Origin: Seohaeicola saemankumensis
Lineage (GTDB): Bacteria; Pseudomonadota; Alphaproteobacteria; Rhodobacterales; Rhodobacteraceae
Length of the DNA: 64,000 bases
NCBI RefSeq assembly: GCF_042678485.1
Contig: NZ_JBHTKR010000003.1
Span: 1-64,000, forward strand
Direction: 5' to 3'
Part shown: positions 35,092 through 42,874 of the stretch, piece after piece
Layout: the number at the start of each line of letters is the position of its first letter
How positions within the stretch are numbered: position 1 is the stretch's first letter
Notes under the pieces: model-generated
Seen by the model: only the letters and a program-made list of their open reading frames with translations
What the model was told of the DNA's origin: nothing
Databases searched by the model: none
Position numbers and translations under genes: made by a program

Positions 35092-36303
35092 TCAGCTTCG
35101 CGCCTGCGCCCCGCGTCCGGCAAGCCCCGCCAGCGCAGAGGCGAGGGCGAAATACAGCCCGATCCCAAGGCTCTGCGCCGGGAAGTCGATCCCAAGATCG
35201 ATCAGCGCGCCTGTCAGGGCGGGGCCGATCGCGGTTCCCAGCACCATGATCGCGGCCATCATCGCGCGGATCGAACCCAGGTGGCGGGTTCCATAAGCCT
35301 CGGCCCAGAAGGTCGCCATCATCGTGACATGCATGCCGACCCCTGCGCCCATCAGCATGATGGACAGGGCACCCGCGCCGATGCCACCGGCCAGCGAAAA
35401 CCCCAGATAGCCCAGGGCCAGCGGCACAAGATAGACCCCGGCCAGACGGGTGCTGCCAAAGCGGTCAACCAGCCCGCCGGACAACAGCATGAACCCGACG
35501 CTTGTCGCCGTGAACAGCGGAAACAGCGCCACAAGCGCGACATGCCCCCAACCTTTTGCCTCGGCCAGGTGGACCTGCTGAAAGAAAAAGGCCGTGTTCC
35601 AGGCAGCGGGGCCCATCAGGGCGGGCAGCATCAACCAGAAGACCGGGTGGCGCAGCACCTCGGTGCGGGTCCACATCCGCCCGCCGATGCCAGCGGCGCC
35701 CGTGGACTGGGCAAAGGATTGCGGGGTGCGTTCCTGCCGCAGCAAAACCCAGAGCACGGGTACCAGCGCCAACAGGGCGCAGGCCGCCACAAGCCAGAGG
35801 TTGCGCCAATCGCCAAGGGTCAGGGCCGCTGCGAAGACGATCGGCAACATCGCCTCGCCCAGCGCGACGCCAAGCCCCGCGACCGATACCGCGCGCCCCC
35901 GCGTCGCCACGAACCAGCGCGCCATGGCGACCATCGCGGTATGGCCCATCAGCCCCTGCCCGAACAGCCGCAGCAGGAAGATCACGATGACCAGCATCCA
36001 GACCTGGGTAGCATGGGCCATGGCGATGCCGGCGCAGGCGAGCCCTGCCAGAACCACCACCCCGATATGGCGCACGCGGAAACGATCCGTCAGCCCGCCT
36101 GCCAGCAGCATGACGGCCGCCGATCCCATGGTCGCGGTGGCGTAAACCGCGCCCCAGGCCCCATGGCTCAGATCGAAGGCGCTGCGGATCTCGCTGGCGA
36201 AGACCGAGATGAAGAAGGTCTGCCCGAAACTGGATGCGAACGTCAGCAGGAACCCTGCGGCCAGCCAGCGGGCGTTCTCGCGCAGGAAATCAAGGAAAGT
36301 CAC
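35092..36303 (-). CDS. MFS transporter (monocarboxylate/oxalate-antiporter-like)
   Basis: A 403-residue transporter with 12 hydrophobic segments. GGLTDRFRVRHIGVV is the loop 2-3 signature and GGLVDRFGSTRLAG the loop 8-9 equivalent. The start of the protein (TFASSFGQTFFISVFASEI) and FARWF-like loop segments fit the OFA and monocarboxylate porter groups. It probably moves small organic acids such as pyruvate, lactate or oxalate, which would suit the acsA-E1-E2 operon 230 bp downstream on the same strand. The substrate assignment is inference. It may be cotranscribed with the universal stress protein gene upstream (107 bp gap). Confidence 0.8.
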   Translation of the reverse strand: MTFLDFLRENARWLAAGFLLTFASSFGQTFFISVFASEIRSAFDLSHGAWGAVYATATMGSAAVMLLAGGLTDRFRVRHIGVVVLAGLACAGIAMAHATQVWMLVIVIFLLRLFGQGLMGHTAMVAMARWFVATRGRAVSVAGLGVALGEAMLPIVFAAALTLGDWRNLWLVAACALLALVPVLWVLLRQERTPQSFAQSTGAAGIGGRMWTRTEVLRHPVFWLMLPALMGPAAWNTAFFFQQVHLAEAKGWGHVALVALFPLFTATSVGFMLLSGGLVDRFGSTRLAGVYLVPLALGYLGFSLAGGIGAGALSIMLMGAGVGMHVTMMATFWAEAYGTRHLGSIRAMMAAIMVLGTAIGPALTGALIDLGIDFPAQSLGIGLYFALASALAGLAGRGAQARS

Positions 36304-36410
36304 AGCCCCGCCCTTTCAACACGCGCCGCCGTCAGGGCGCATCGGCATCGGGCCGCTGGCGCGCAGCATCAGGCCTTGCCTGATGTTGCGGTGTCGGGTC
36401 CGTTCCTGGC

Positions 36411-37265
36411 CTACCGCATCAGAATGACAGGCACCTTGCAAGAGCGGATCATCGCCGTCGTGGTCGATCCGATGATCAGGCTGCGGATACGGCTGTGCCC
36501 GTAAGCGCCCATCACCAGCATGTCGAACGGCGCCTCTTCGACCAGGCGGGACAGCGCGGTTTCGGGCTGCCCCGGCAGGATCGCGGTGTCGACGACCAGA
36601 CCGGCGGCCCTGAGCAGAGCCTTGGCATCCGCCAGCCCCTTCGCCGCCTCCGGGGTGGGCGCGCCCACGGTCACGACATGCAGTTCCAGCCCCTGAAACA
36701 GGGGGCTGCGGGCAATGTGATCCACCGCCTTCATCGCCGATGTGCCGCCATCATAGGCCACAAGCACCTTGCGGATCGGCCGGAAGGCGCGGGACGCCAC
36801 GAAGACGGGTTTATGACTGGCGCGCACGATGCGTTCCAGATTTGATCCCAGATGGCCACGTGCGAAATCCGCCGCCTCGCCACGCTTGCCGATCAGGATG
36901 ACGCGGGCATCGCCCTCGACCTCGGCCACGGCCTCGACGATGTCGCCGTGACGCAGGCGGGTGGTGATCTCGGTCACGCCATCTTTCTCGAGAATGGCGC
37001 GGGCATCATCCAGGATAGCGCGGCCGCGGTGGCTGATCAGCTTGGCGCGCTGTGCGTCAAGCGCGGCGAGTTCCTCAAGCAATTGCGAGCGGGCGCCCAG
37101 CCTGATCGAGCCTGACAGGTCATGCTGCGCGGGGGCCTCGCGTCGCCCCAGGACATGGATCAGCTCTACCGGCGCTTCTGTCCGGCTTGCGATCCAGGCG
37201 GCGTGATCGCAGACGCTTTCGGAATAGATGGAGCCGTCCACCAGCGCGATGATCTTGTCAGTCAT
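36411..37265 (-). CDS. Tandem universal stress protein
   Basis: A 284-residue protein with two UspA domains. The first (about 1-150) ends in IGKRGEAADFARGHLGSN and the second (about 155-284) in MGAYGHSRIRSLIIGSTT. Both carry the GxxGx(9)G(S/T) nucleotide-binding motif, with the second one more canonical. Tandem Usps bind ATP or AMP and are typically induced by growth arrest or low oxygen. It lies 13 bp downstream of a SulP gene on the same strand, so the two are probably cotranscribed. The domain pair and the neighbouring FNR-boxed operon point to stress or microaerobic regulation. Confidence 0.88.
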   Translation of the reverse strand: MTDKIIALVDGSIYSESVCDHAAWIASRTEAPVELIHVLGRREAPAQHDLSGSIRLGARSQLLEELAALDAQRAKLISHRGRAILDDARAILEKDGVTEITTRLRHGDIVEAVAEVEGDARVILIGKRGEAADFARGHLGSNLERIVRASHKPVFVASRAFRPIRKVLVAYDGGTSAMKAVDHIARSPLFQGLELHVVTVGAPTPEAAKGLADAKALLRAAGLVVDTAILPGQPETALSRLVEEAPFDMLVMGAYGHSRIRSLIIGSTTTAMIRSCKVPVILMR

Positions 37266-37278
37266 GATATGCCCTCCC

Positions 37279-38769
37279 TCAATGCGCGATCAGCTTGTCC
37301 ATCGCGCCTGGCTTGTCATGCAGGGCAAGCTGGTCAACGATGGTTTCAGACGCCGCGTTCATGCCCACGATCTCGACCTCCGCGCCGTCTCGGCGGAACT
37401 TGAGAACGGCCATGTCCAGCGCCTGGACACTGGAAATATCCCAGATATGCGCGCGGCTGACGTCGATCACGACACGCTCCAGCGCCTCGCGGAAATCGAA
37501 GGCGTTCATGAAATCCTCGACCGAGCCATAGAACAGCTGCCCCTCGACCACATAGGTGCGTTCCGTGCCATCCCTTGAAATGGTCGAGGTGACCTTGAAC
37601 AGTTGCGCGATCTTGCCCGCGAAGAAAATGCCCGACAGCAGCACGCCGACCAGCACGCCAATCGCCAGGTTATGCGTATAGACAACGGTCGCGACGGTCG
37701 CGAGCATGACGATCGAGGAGGATCGCGGATGCGTGCCAAGGGCCTTGATCGACGACCATGAGAAGGTCCCGACCGAGACCATGATCATGATCGCAACCAG
37801 TGCCGCCATGGGAATGATGCTGACCAGATCGCCCAGGCCCACCACCAGGATCAGCAGGAACACCCCGGCCACGAAGGACGACAACCGCCCCCGCCCGCCG
37901 GATTTGACGTTGATGATCGACTGGCCGATCATGGCGCAGCCTGCCATGCCGCCGATAAAGCCCGTGGCGGTATTGGCCAGGCCCTGACCGATACATTCCT
38001 GGGTGCGGCTGGACTTGGTGTCGGTCAGATCATCCACGATATTCTGTGTCATCAGGCTTTCCAGCAGCCCCACAACCGCAACCGCGATCGAATAGGGCAG
38101 GATGATCATCAGTGTCTCAAGTGTCAGCGGAATGTCCGGGATCAGGAACACCGGCAGCGTATCGGGCAAGGCGCCCATGTCGCCGACAGTACGCACATCC
38201 ATGCCCAGCGCCCAGACCAGGGCGGTCAGCACCAGGATCGTCACCAAGGGCGAGGGGATCGCGCGCGTCAGCAGCGGAAAAAGGTAGATGATGGCAAGAC
38301 CGGCCGCGACCAGCACATAGGTGATCCATGGCACCGCGCGCGGATCCAGTTCGGGCAGTTGCGCCATGAAGATCAGGATCGCCAGCGCATTGACGAAGCC
38401 CGTCATCACGGATTTCGACACGTAGCGCATCACGAAACCCAGTTTCAGGATCCCCGCCCCGATCTGGATCAGACCGGCCAGAACGGTGGCGGCCAGCAGG
38501 TATTCCAGACCGTAATCGCGCACCAGCGTGACCATCAGCACGGCCGTCGCCGCTGTCGCGGCCGAGATCATGCCGGGCCGCCCGCCGGTGATCGCGGTGA
38601 TCACCGCGATGGAAAAGCTGGCGTAAAGCCCGATCTTGGGGTCCACGCCCGCGATGATCGAAAAGGCGATGGCCTCGGGGATGAGGGCCAGCGCCACGAC
38701 CAGCCCTGAAAGAAGGTCAGCGCGGATATTGCCCGTCCACTGCCGGCGATAGGCGTCCAGTGATATCAT
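37279..38769 (-). CDS. SulP-family anion transporter with STAS domain
   Basis: A 496-residue SLC26/SulP transporter. About 10-12 hydrophobic segments occupy residues 15-400, with the conserved GLVVALALIPEAIAFSIIAG at the start and GGMAGCAMIGQSIINVKSGG in the middle. A C-terminal STAS domain follows (about 405-496). SulP transporters move bicarbonate, sulfate or other anions. It is upstream of a universal stress protein in a probable operon and, across a 300-bp gap, downstream of the cyanase gene, which uses bicarbonate as co-substrate. Bicarbonate import is a reasonable guess, not shown. Confidence 0.85.
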   Translation of the reverse strand: MISLDAYRRQWTGNIRADLLSGLVVALALIPEAIAFSIIAGVDPKIGLYASFSIAVITAITGGRPGMISAATAATAVLMVTLVRDYGLEYLLAATVLAGLIQIGAGILKLGFVMRYVSKSVMTGFVNALAILIFMAQLPELDPRAVPWITYVLVAAGLAIIYLFPLLTRAIPSPLVTILVLTALVWALGMDVRTVGDMGALPDTLPVFLIPDIPLTLETLMIILPYSIAVAVVGLLESLMTQNIVDDLTDTKSSRTQECIGQGLANTATGFIGGMAGCAMIGQSIINVKSGGRGRLSSFVAGVFLLILVVGLGDLVSIIPMAALVAIMIMVSVGTFSWSSIKALGTHPRSSSIVMLATVATVVYTHNLAIGVLVGVLLSGIFFAGKIAQLFKVTSTISRDGTERTYVVEGQLFYGSVEDFMNAFDFREALERVVIDVSRAHIWDISSVQALDMAVLKFRRDGAEVEIVGMNAASETIVDQLALHDKPGAMDKLIAH

Positions 38770-39009
38770 TCAGCTTACCTGCGCGCCCGGTCTGATCCTT
38801 GCCCGAAGGCGTGGCGCGGTCCCTGTCTAGCGTTGTCCAGCGGATCGGCGGCTGGAAGAGCCACCCGGCACCTGTGGGCCGGGTCCATGTTCGTGCCTGC
38901 CCCCCGTAACCGCTGAGGTCCGGAAAGCCAAGGCGCGCACCCCGGAAATTACCCGGCCGCAACCAGTGATTTGCCTGCAGAGTGTGCGGACAGGCGAAAG
39001 CCGCAAATG

Positions 39010-39051
39010 AAAAGGGCGCCGGGTGCGACCCATCGGCCACGCCCGGCGCCC
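39010..39051 (-). terminator. Rho-independent terminator of the cyn operon
   Basis: On the minus strand GGGCGCCGGG pairs with CCCGGCGCCC across an 18-base loop region and is followed by TTTT (39010-39013 on the + strand read AAAA). It lies 17 bases after the cyanase stop, the expected place for a terminator of the cyanate operon. Confidence 0.7.
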
Positions 39052-39067
39052 CGTTGGCATCAGCCGA

Positions 39068-39538
39068 TTACCAGCTGTTGTAGCCCAGGAACTTGCCCGA
39101 CATCTCGACCTTGACGCGGTCGCCCTTGGGATTGGCGACGCGGCTGATCTTCATGTCGAAGTCGATGGCCGACATGATACCGTCACCGAATTCTTCCTGG
39201 ATCAGCGCCTTCATCGTCGGGCCGTAGACGCCCACGATTTCGTAAAGACGGTAGATGCAGGGATCGGTCGGCACGGCCTGTTCCCAGATCTTTGTCGGGT
39301 ATTCCTCCAGCACGGACACGGCCTCGGCGGGTAGGTCCAGCAGGGCCACCAGCGCTTCGGCCTTGGCCTTGGGCATGGCGTTCATCCCCATGCAGGCGGA
39401 ATGGGTCCAGACCGGGGACATGCCGATGCCCGATGCGATCTCTTCCCATTTCATCCCGGATTTCTTCTTGGCGATCAGGATGAGCGTGGTCACGTCTTCC
39501 TTGGTCATCAGTGCGGGCATGTCCAGATTGTCCTTCAT
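39068..39538 (-). CDS. cynS: Cyanase (cyanate hydratase)
   Basis: A 156-residue cyanase. The C-terminal catalytic stretch YRLYEIVGVYGPTMKALI and FGDGIMSAIDF contains the Arg, Glu and Ser that form the active site in the Escherichia coli enzyme. The N-terminal helix-turn-helix-like part (WEEIASGIGMSPVW) is also typical. It converts cyanate plus bicarbonate to ammonia and carbon dioxide, allowing cyanate to be detoxified or used as nitrogen source; the enzyme is cytoplasmic. The start ATG 39538 has GGAGG just upstream. It is the last gene of the ABC-transporter operon, before a strong terminator. Confidence 0.95.
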   Translation of the reverse strand: MKDNLDMPALMTKEDVTTLILIAKKKSGMKWEEIASGIGMSPVWTHSACMGMNAMPKAKAEALVALLDLPAEAVSVLEEYPTKIWEQAVPTDPCIYRLYEIVGVYGPTMKALIQEEFGDGIMSAIDFDMKISRVANPKGDRVKVEMSGKFLGYNSW

Positions 39539-39568
39539 GTCGTCCTCCAGTTATTCATCTTGTCAGTA

Positions 39569-40471
39569 TCAGGTGTTCACGGCCCGAAGCCGTGGCTCGG
39601 GTGTGGGTTCATCGGTGGCATCGGTCAGGTCGATGCGAACCGTCTCGGGGCTGTGCGTGCCGCCATCCGACGCCTGTCCGGCCAGTTCCCTGGACCGCTT
39701 GCCCAGGAATTGCACCAGATGGTTGCGGATCGCATAGTAGTTGGGATGCTCGACGATGGCGGTCCGGTTGCGCGGGCGCGGGATGGTGATTTCCACCGAT
39801 TCCGCGACGCGGGCGAAGGGGCCGTTGGTCATCAGCAAGATACGGTCAGCCAGCAGGATCGCCTCGTCGATGTCATGGGTGATCATGAACACCGTCTGAC
39901 CGGAATCGCCCCAGATCTTCAGCAGCTCGTCCTGGATCGTGCCCCGCGTCAGGGCATCCAGCGCGCCAAAGGGTTCATCCAGCAGCAGCAGCTTGGGATG
40001 GTTGGCAAAGGCCCGCGCAATCGACACACGCTGGCGCATCCCGCCCGACAACTGGCTTGGCTTGCGGTGGATCACGTCACCCTCAAGCCCGACCATGGCC
40101 AGATATTTGCGCGAATGCTCCAGCACCTCGGCCTTGGACCATTCGGGATGGCGCGCGGCCACACCGAAGCTGACGTTCTTGAGCGTGCTCAGCCAGGGCA
40201 GCAACGAATAGTTCTGGAACACCACGCCACGATCAAGGCTGGGGCCGGAGACCTCACGCCCGTCCATCACCACCACACCGCTGGTCGGTTCGGCCAGACC
40301 GGCAAGGATGTTCATGATGGTCGACTTGCCGCAGCCGGAATGGCCCAGGATGCAGACGAATTCACCCTTTTCCACGCCGAAGGTTGCATTCTCGAAGACG
40401 GTCATCGTGCCGCCCTGCCCGTCCGGGTAGGTCTGGGTCAGGTTTTCGATCGACAGAAACGGTTTTGTCAT
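39569..40471 (-). CDS. ABC transporter ATP-binding protein (NitT/TauT type, cyanate operon)
   Basis: A 300-residue ATPase. Walker A is GHSGCGKST (about 43-51), the ABC signature LSGGMRQR is near 140, and Walker B KLLLLDEPFGALDAL is near 160, with the H-loop in MITHDIDEA. The subgroup is NrtD/TauB/SsuB-like. The C-terminus adds a variable tail. It energises uptake of the ligand bound by the periplasmic protein encoded upstream, probably cyanate and perhaps nitrate. The ATG is preceded by AGGAGAG. It is cotranscribed with the permease (12-bp gap) and cynS. Confidence 0.9.
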   Translation of the reverse strand: MTKPFLSIENLTQTYPDGQGGTMTVFENATFGVEKGEFVCILGHSGCGKSTIMNILAGLAEPTSGVVVMDGREVSGPSLDRGVVFQNYSLLPWLSTLKNVSFGVAARHPEWSKAEVLEHSRKYLAMVGLEGDVIHRKPSQLSGGMRQRVSIARAFANHPKLLLLDEPFGALDALTRGTIQDELLKIWGDSGQTVFMITHDIDEAILLADRILLMTNGPFARVAESVEITIPRPRNRTAIVEHPNYYAIRNHLVQFLGKRSRELAGQASDGGTHSPETVRIDLTDATDEPTPEPRLRAVNT

Positions 40472-40483
40472 CGGGAACTCTCC

Positions 40484-41317
40484 TTATTCCGCATAGGCCA
40501 CGGCACGCTGGAGCGAGGCAAAAGCCGCATCCAGCATCATGCCGACGACGCCGATCATCAGGATCGAGAAGATGACCGAGGTGAGGTCGAGGTTGTTCCA
40601 CTCGTTCCAGACGTAGTAACCGATGCCGGTTCCGCCCACGAGCATCTCGGCCGCGACGATCACCAGCCAGGCAATCCCGATCGAGATCCGCATCCCCGTC
40701 ACGATGGTCGGCGCGGCCGCGGGCAGGATCACGGTAAAGGCGGTCTTGAGATGCCCCAGCTCATGGGTGCGCGCCACATTGACCCAATCCTGCCGGACAC
40801 CGGCCACGCCGAAGGCCGTGTTGATCAGCATCGGCCAGATCGAGCAGATGAAGATCACGAAGATCGCACTGGCCTCGCTGTCCTGGATGATGAACAGCGC
40901 CAGCGGCATCCAGGCCAGCGGCGAGATCGGGCGCAGCACCTGGATGAACGGGTTCAGCGCCTTGTAGGCCACGGGCGACATTCCGATCAGAAAACCCAGC
41001 GGAATGGCAACCACGGCGGCCATCAGGTAGCCCGACAGAACGCGATAGATGGAATATCCGATCTGGATGCCGATCCCCTTGTCGTTGGGACCCGCGTCAT
41101 AGAAGGGGTTCGACAGTTCTTCCCAGGCCTTGGCGATGACCTGGCTGGGTGGCGGCACACCAGCCTTGGGCACACCGCCGCCGGTCAGCCGCTCGTATTC
41201 GGTCAGCTCGCCCACCGCCTTTTGCGCGGGAATGGCGGCCTCCCATACCAGGAGGCCGACAACAAGCATGACCACCGACAGCAGCAAGGCGCGCTGGTTC
41301 AGTGACAGGGAGGGCAT
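40484..41317 (-). CDS. ABC transporter permease (NitT/TauT type, cyanate operon)
   Basis: A 277-residue inner-membrane permease of the NrtB/TauC type. The N-terminal helix (ALLLSVVMLVVGLLVWEA) is followed by about five more helices. The EAA loop, which contacts the ATPase, is in the region RTHELGHLKTAFTVILPAAAP (about 185-205). It forms the channel for the ligand delivered by the binding protein. The start ATG 41317 lies four bases after the stop of the binding-protein gene, so translation is closely linked. Confidence 0.88.
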   Translation of the reverse strand: MPSLSLNQRALLLSVVMLVVGLLVWEAAIPAQKAVGELTEYERLTGGGVPKAGVPPPSQVIAKAWEELSNPFYDAGPNDKGIGIQIGYSIYRVLSGYLMAAVVAIPLGFLIGMSPVAYKALNPFIQVLRPISPLAWMPLALFIIQDSEASAIFVIFICSIWPMLINTAFGVAGVRQDWVNVARTHELGHLKTAFTVILPAAAPTIVTGMRISIGIAWLVIVAAEMLVGGTGIGYYVWNEWNNLDLTSVIFSILMIGVVGMMLDAAFASLQRAVAYAE

Positions 41318-41320
41318 TGA

Positions 41321-42697
41321 TCAGCCCCTCCCGATCGCGAAGCTTTTCACATAGGCTTCGGGCTGTGCGGGATCGAAGGTCTTGCCCATGATGACATGGG
41401 ATTTGTAGGTCACATCAGGTGCGGCATAGCCCAGGTCGTTCATGACCTTCTTGGCGTCAGCCGCCAGATAGACCTGCTCGGCCACGGCCTTGTAGTCGAT
41501 CTCGTTCTCGATGTAGCCCCAGCGCTTCATCTGCGTCAGGATCCACACACCCATCGAATGCCAGGGGAACGGATCGAAATCGATCCGGTCGGGCACGTTC
41601 TTCACCTCGCCCAGACCATCGGCGTAGATCCCTGTCAGGACCTGCTCGATCACCTCGACCGGCTGGTTGAGGTAATTGGTCGGCGCGATGGCGGCAGAGA
41701 TCTCTTTCCGGTTCTCCGGGTTCGAGGCGTATTGCGTGGCGTCGATGATCGACTTCAGCAGCGCGCCATAGGTGTTGGGCAGTTGCTCGGCAAAGGACAG
41801 GGGTGCCGCGAAGGCGCAGCAGGGGTGACCGTCCCAGATCTCTTTCGTCAGCATGTGGATGAAGCCGATGCCTTCCCAGACAGCGCGCTGGTTGAACGGG
41901 TCGGGCGACAGATAGCCGTCAAGGTTGCCGGCCCGCAGGTTGGCGACCATCTCGGGTGGCGGGACCACGCGGATCTGGATGTCCTTGTCGGGGTCCAGGC
42001 CGAACTCGGCCACGTAATAACGCAGCAGGAAGTTGTGCATCGAATATTCGAAAGGCACACCGAAGGTCATGCCCTTCCACATCTTGGGATCGCGCTTGTC
42101 CAGGTGCTGGTTCGACAGAACGATGGCCTGGCCGTTGATGTTTTCCACGGCAGGCATGATGTAGGGCTGTGCGACCGAACCCGCGCCCAGTGTCATCGCC
42201 AGCGGCATCGGCGTCAGCATGTGGCTGGCGTCATATTCACCCGACAGCGACTTGTCGCGCGCAACGGCCCAGCCAGCGGTCTTGATGACGCTCGCGTTCA
42301 GGCCGTAACGCTCATAAAAGCCCAGCGGCTGCGCCATGATGATGGGCGTGGCGCAGGTGATCGGCACGAAGCCGATATTCAGGTCTGTCTTTTCGGGCGT
42401 GCCCAGATTGTCGAGGATCGCAGCCTTGGCCTTGTCGATCGGGAACACCGAGGCCAGCGCCGCGGCCACCGTTCCGCCCCCCATCATGCCCATGAAGGAC
42501 CGTCGACCGATGTCGCTGTGCCCGAAGACCGAGCGGACGATCGCGCTTTCCACCGCGCGTTCCATCATCGCTTCCGACGACATGACCTCGGTCGCATGGT
42601 TGTGCTGCGCGCTTTTGCAGCTGTCGCATCCGCAAGCGGCGCCGTGTCGCAGATCCGAATTTTCGGAAAACGGGTTGCCTAGGCTCTTCATGGTCAT
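41321..42697 (-). CDS. CmpA/NrtA-family substrate-binding protein, cyanate operon
   Basis: A 458-residue binding protein. Residues 65-70 hold the twin-arginine motif (GRRSFMGMM) with a hydrophobic stretch after it, so export is probably by Tat, but this signal is preceded by an unusual 60-residue extension carrying a Cys cluster (C22, C24 and C27, in ACGCDSCK). The mature domain has the NrtA/CmpA fold with NIGFVPITCATPIIMAQPLG and GYLSPDPFNQRAV. It should capture cyanate, nitrate or bicarbonate in the periplasm. It is the first gene of the operon with permease, ATPase and cynS. The promoter region upstream is shared with the divergent regulator gene. Confidence 0.85.
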   Translation of the reverse strand: MTMKSLGNPFSENSDLRHGAACGCDSCKSAQHNHATEVMSSEAMMERAVESAIVRSVFGHSDIGRRSFMGMMGGGTVAAALASVFPIDKAKAAILDNLGTPEKTDLNIGFVPITCATPIIMAQPLGFYERYGLNASVIKTAGWAVARDKSLSGEYDASHMLTPMPLAMTLGAGSVAQPYIMPAVENINGQAIVLSNQHLDKRDPKMWKGMTFGVPFEYSMHNFLLRYYVAEFGLDPDKDIQIRVVPPPEMVANLRAGNLDGYLSPDPFNQRAVWEGIGFIHMLTKEIWDGHPCCAFAAPLSFAEQLPNTYGALLKSIIDATQYASNPENRKEISAAIAPTNYLNQPVEVIEQVLTGIYADGLGEVKNVPDRIDFDPFPWHSMGVWILTQMKRWGYIENEIDYKAVAEQVYLAADAKKVMNDLGYAAPDVTYKSHVIMGKTFDPAQPEAYVKSFAIGRG

Positions 42698-42855
42698 GTC
42701 AGGTCCTCTCGGTCAGGTGTTGTTGACCCATATTCTGACAGGGAGGGTGCATCACAAAAGGGGCACGCACAAAAGTTAGGCATTAATTTTTTCTAATTAA
42801 TATTAATAGCTTATACTCAAATACACCCTGGATTGCTTTACGATATTTCATAATT

Positions 42856-42869
42856 TACGATTTTTCGTA
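42856..42869. promoter_or_regulatory. Inverted repeat in the cyn/regulator divergent region
   Basis: TACGA and TCGTA flank a TTTT spacer, a perfect 5-bp inverted repeat. TTTACGAT occurs twice as a direct repeat (42837-42844 and 42854-42861). They lie in a very AT-rich 90-bp stretch just before the regulator start and about 150 bp upstream of the cyanate operon, a plausible operator or auto-control site. Confidence 0.3.
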
Positions 42870-42874
42870 TTGCC

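Noticed and set aside
39401..41305. A 634-codon + strand open frame opposite cynS, the ABC ATPase and the permease
   Set aside because: It is antisense to well-defined genes, with His/Asp/Gly-rich composition typical of the reverse of GC-rich codons.
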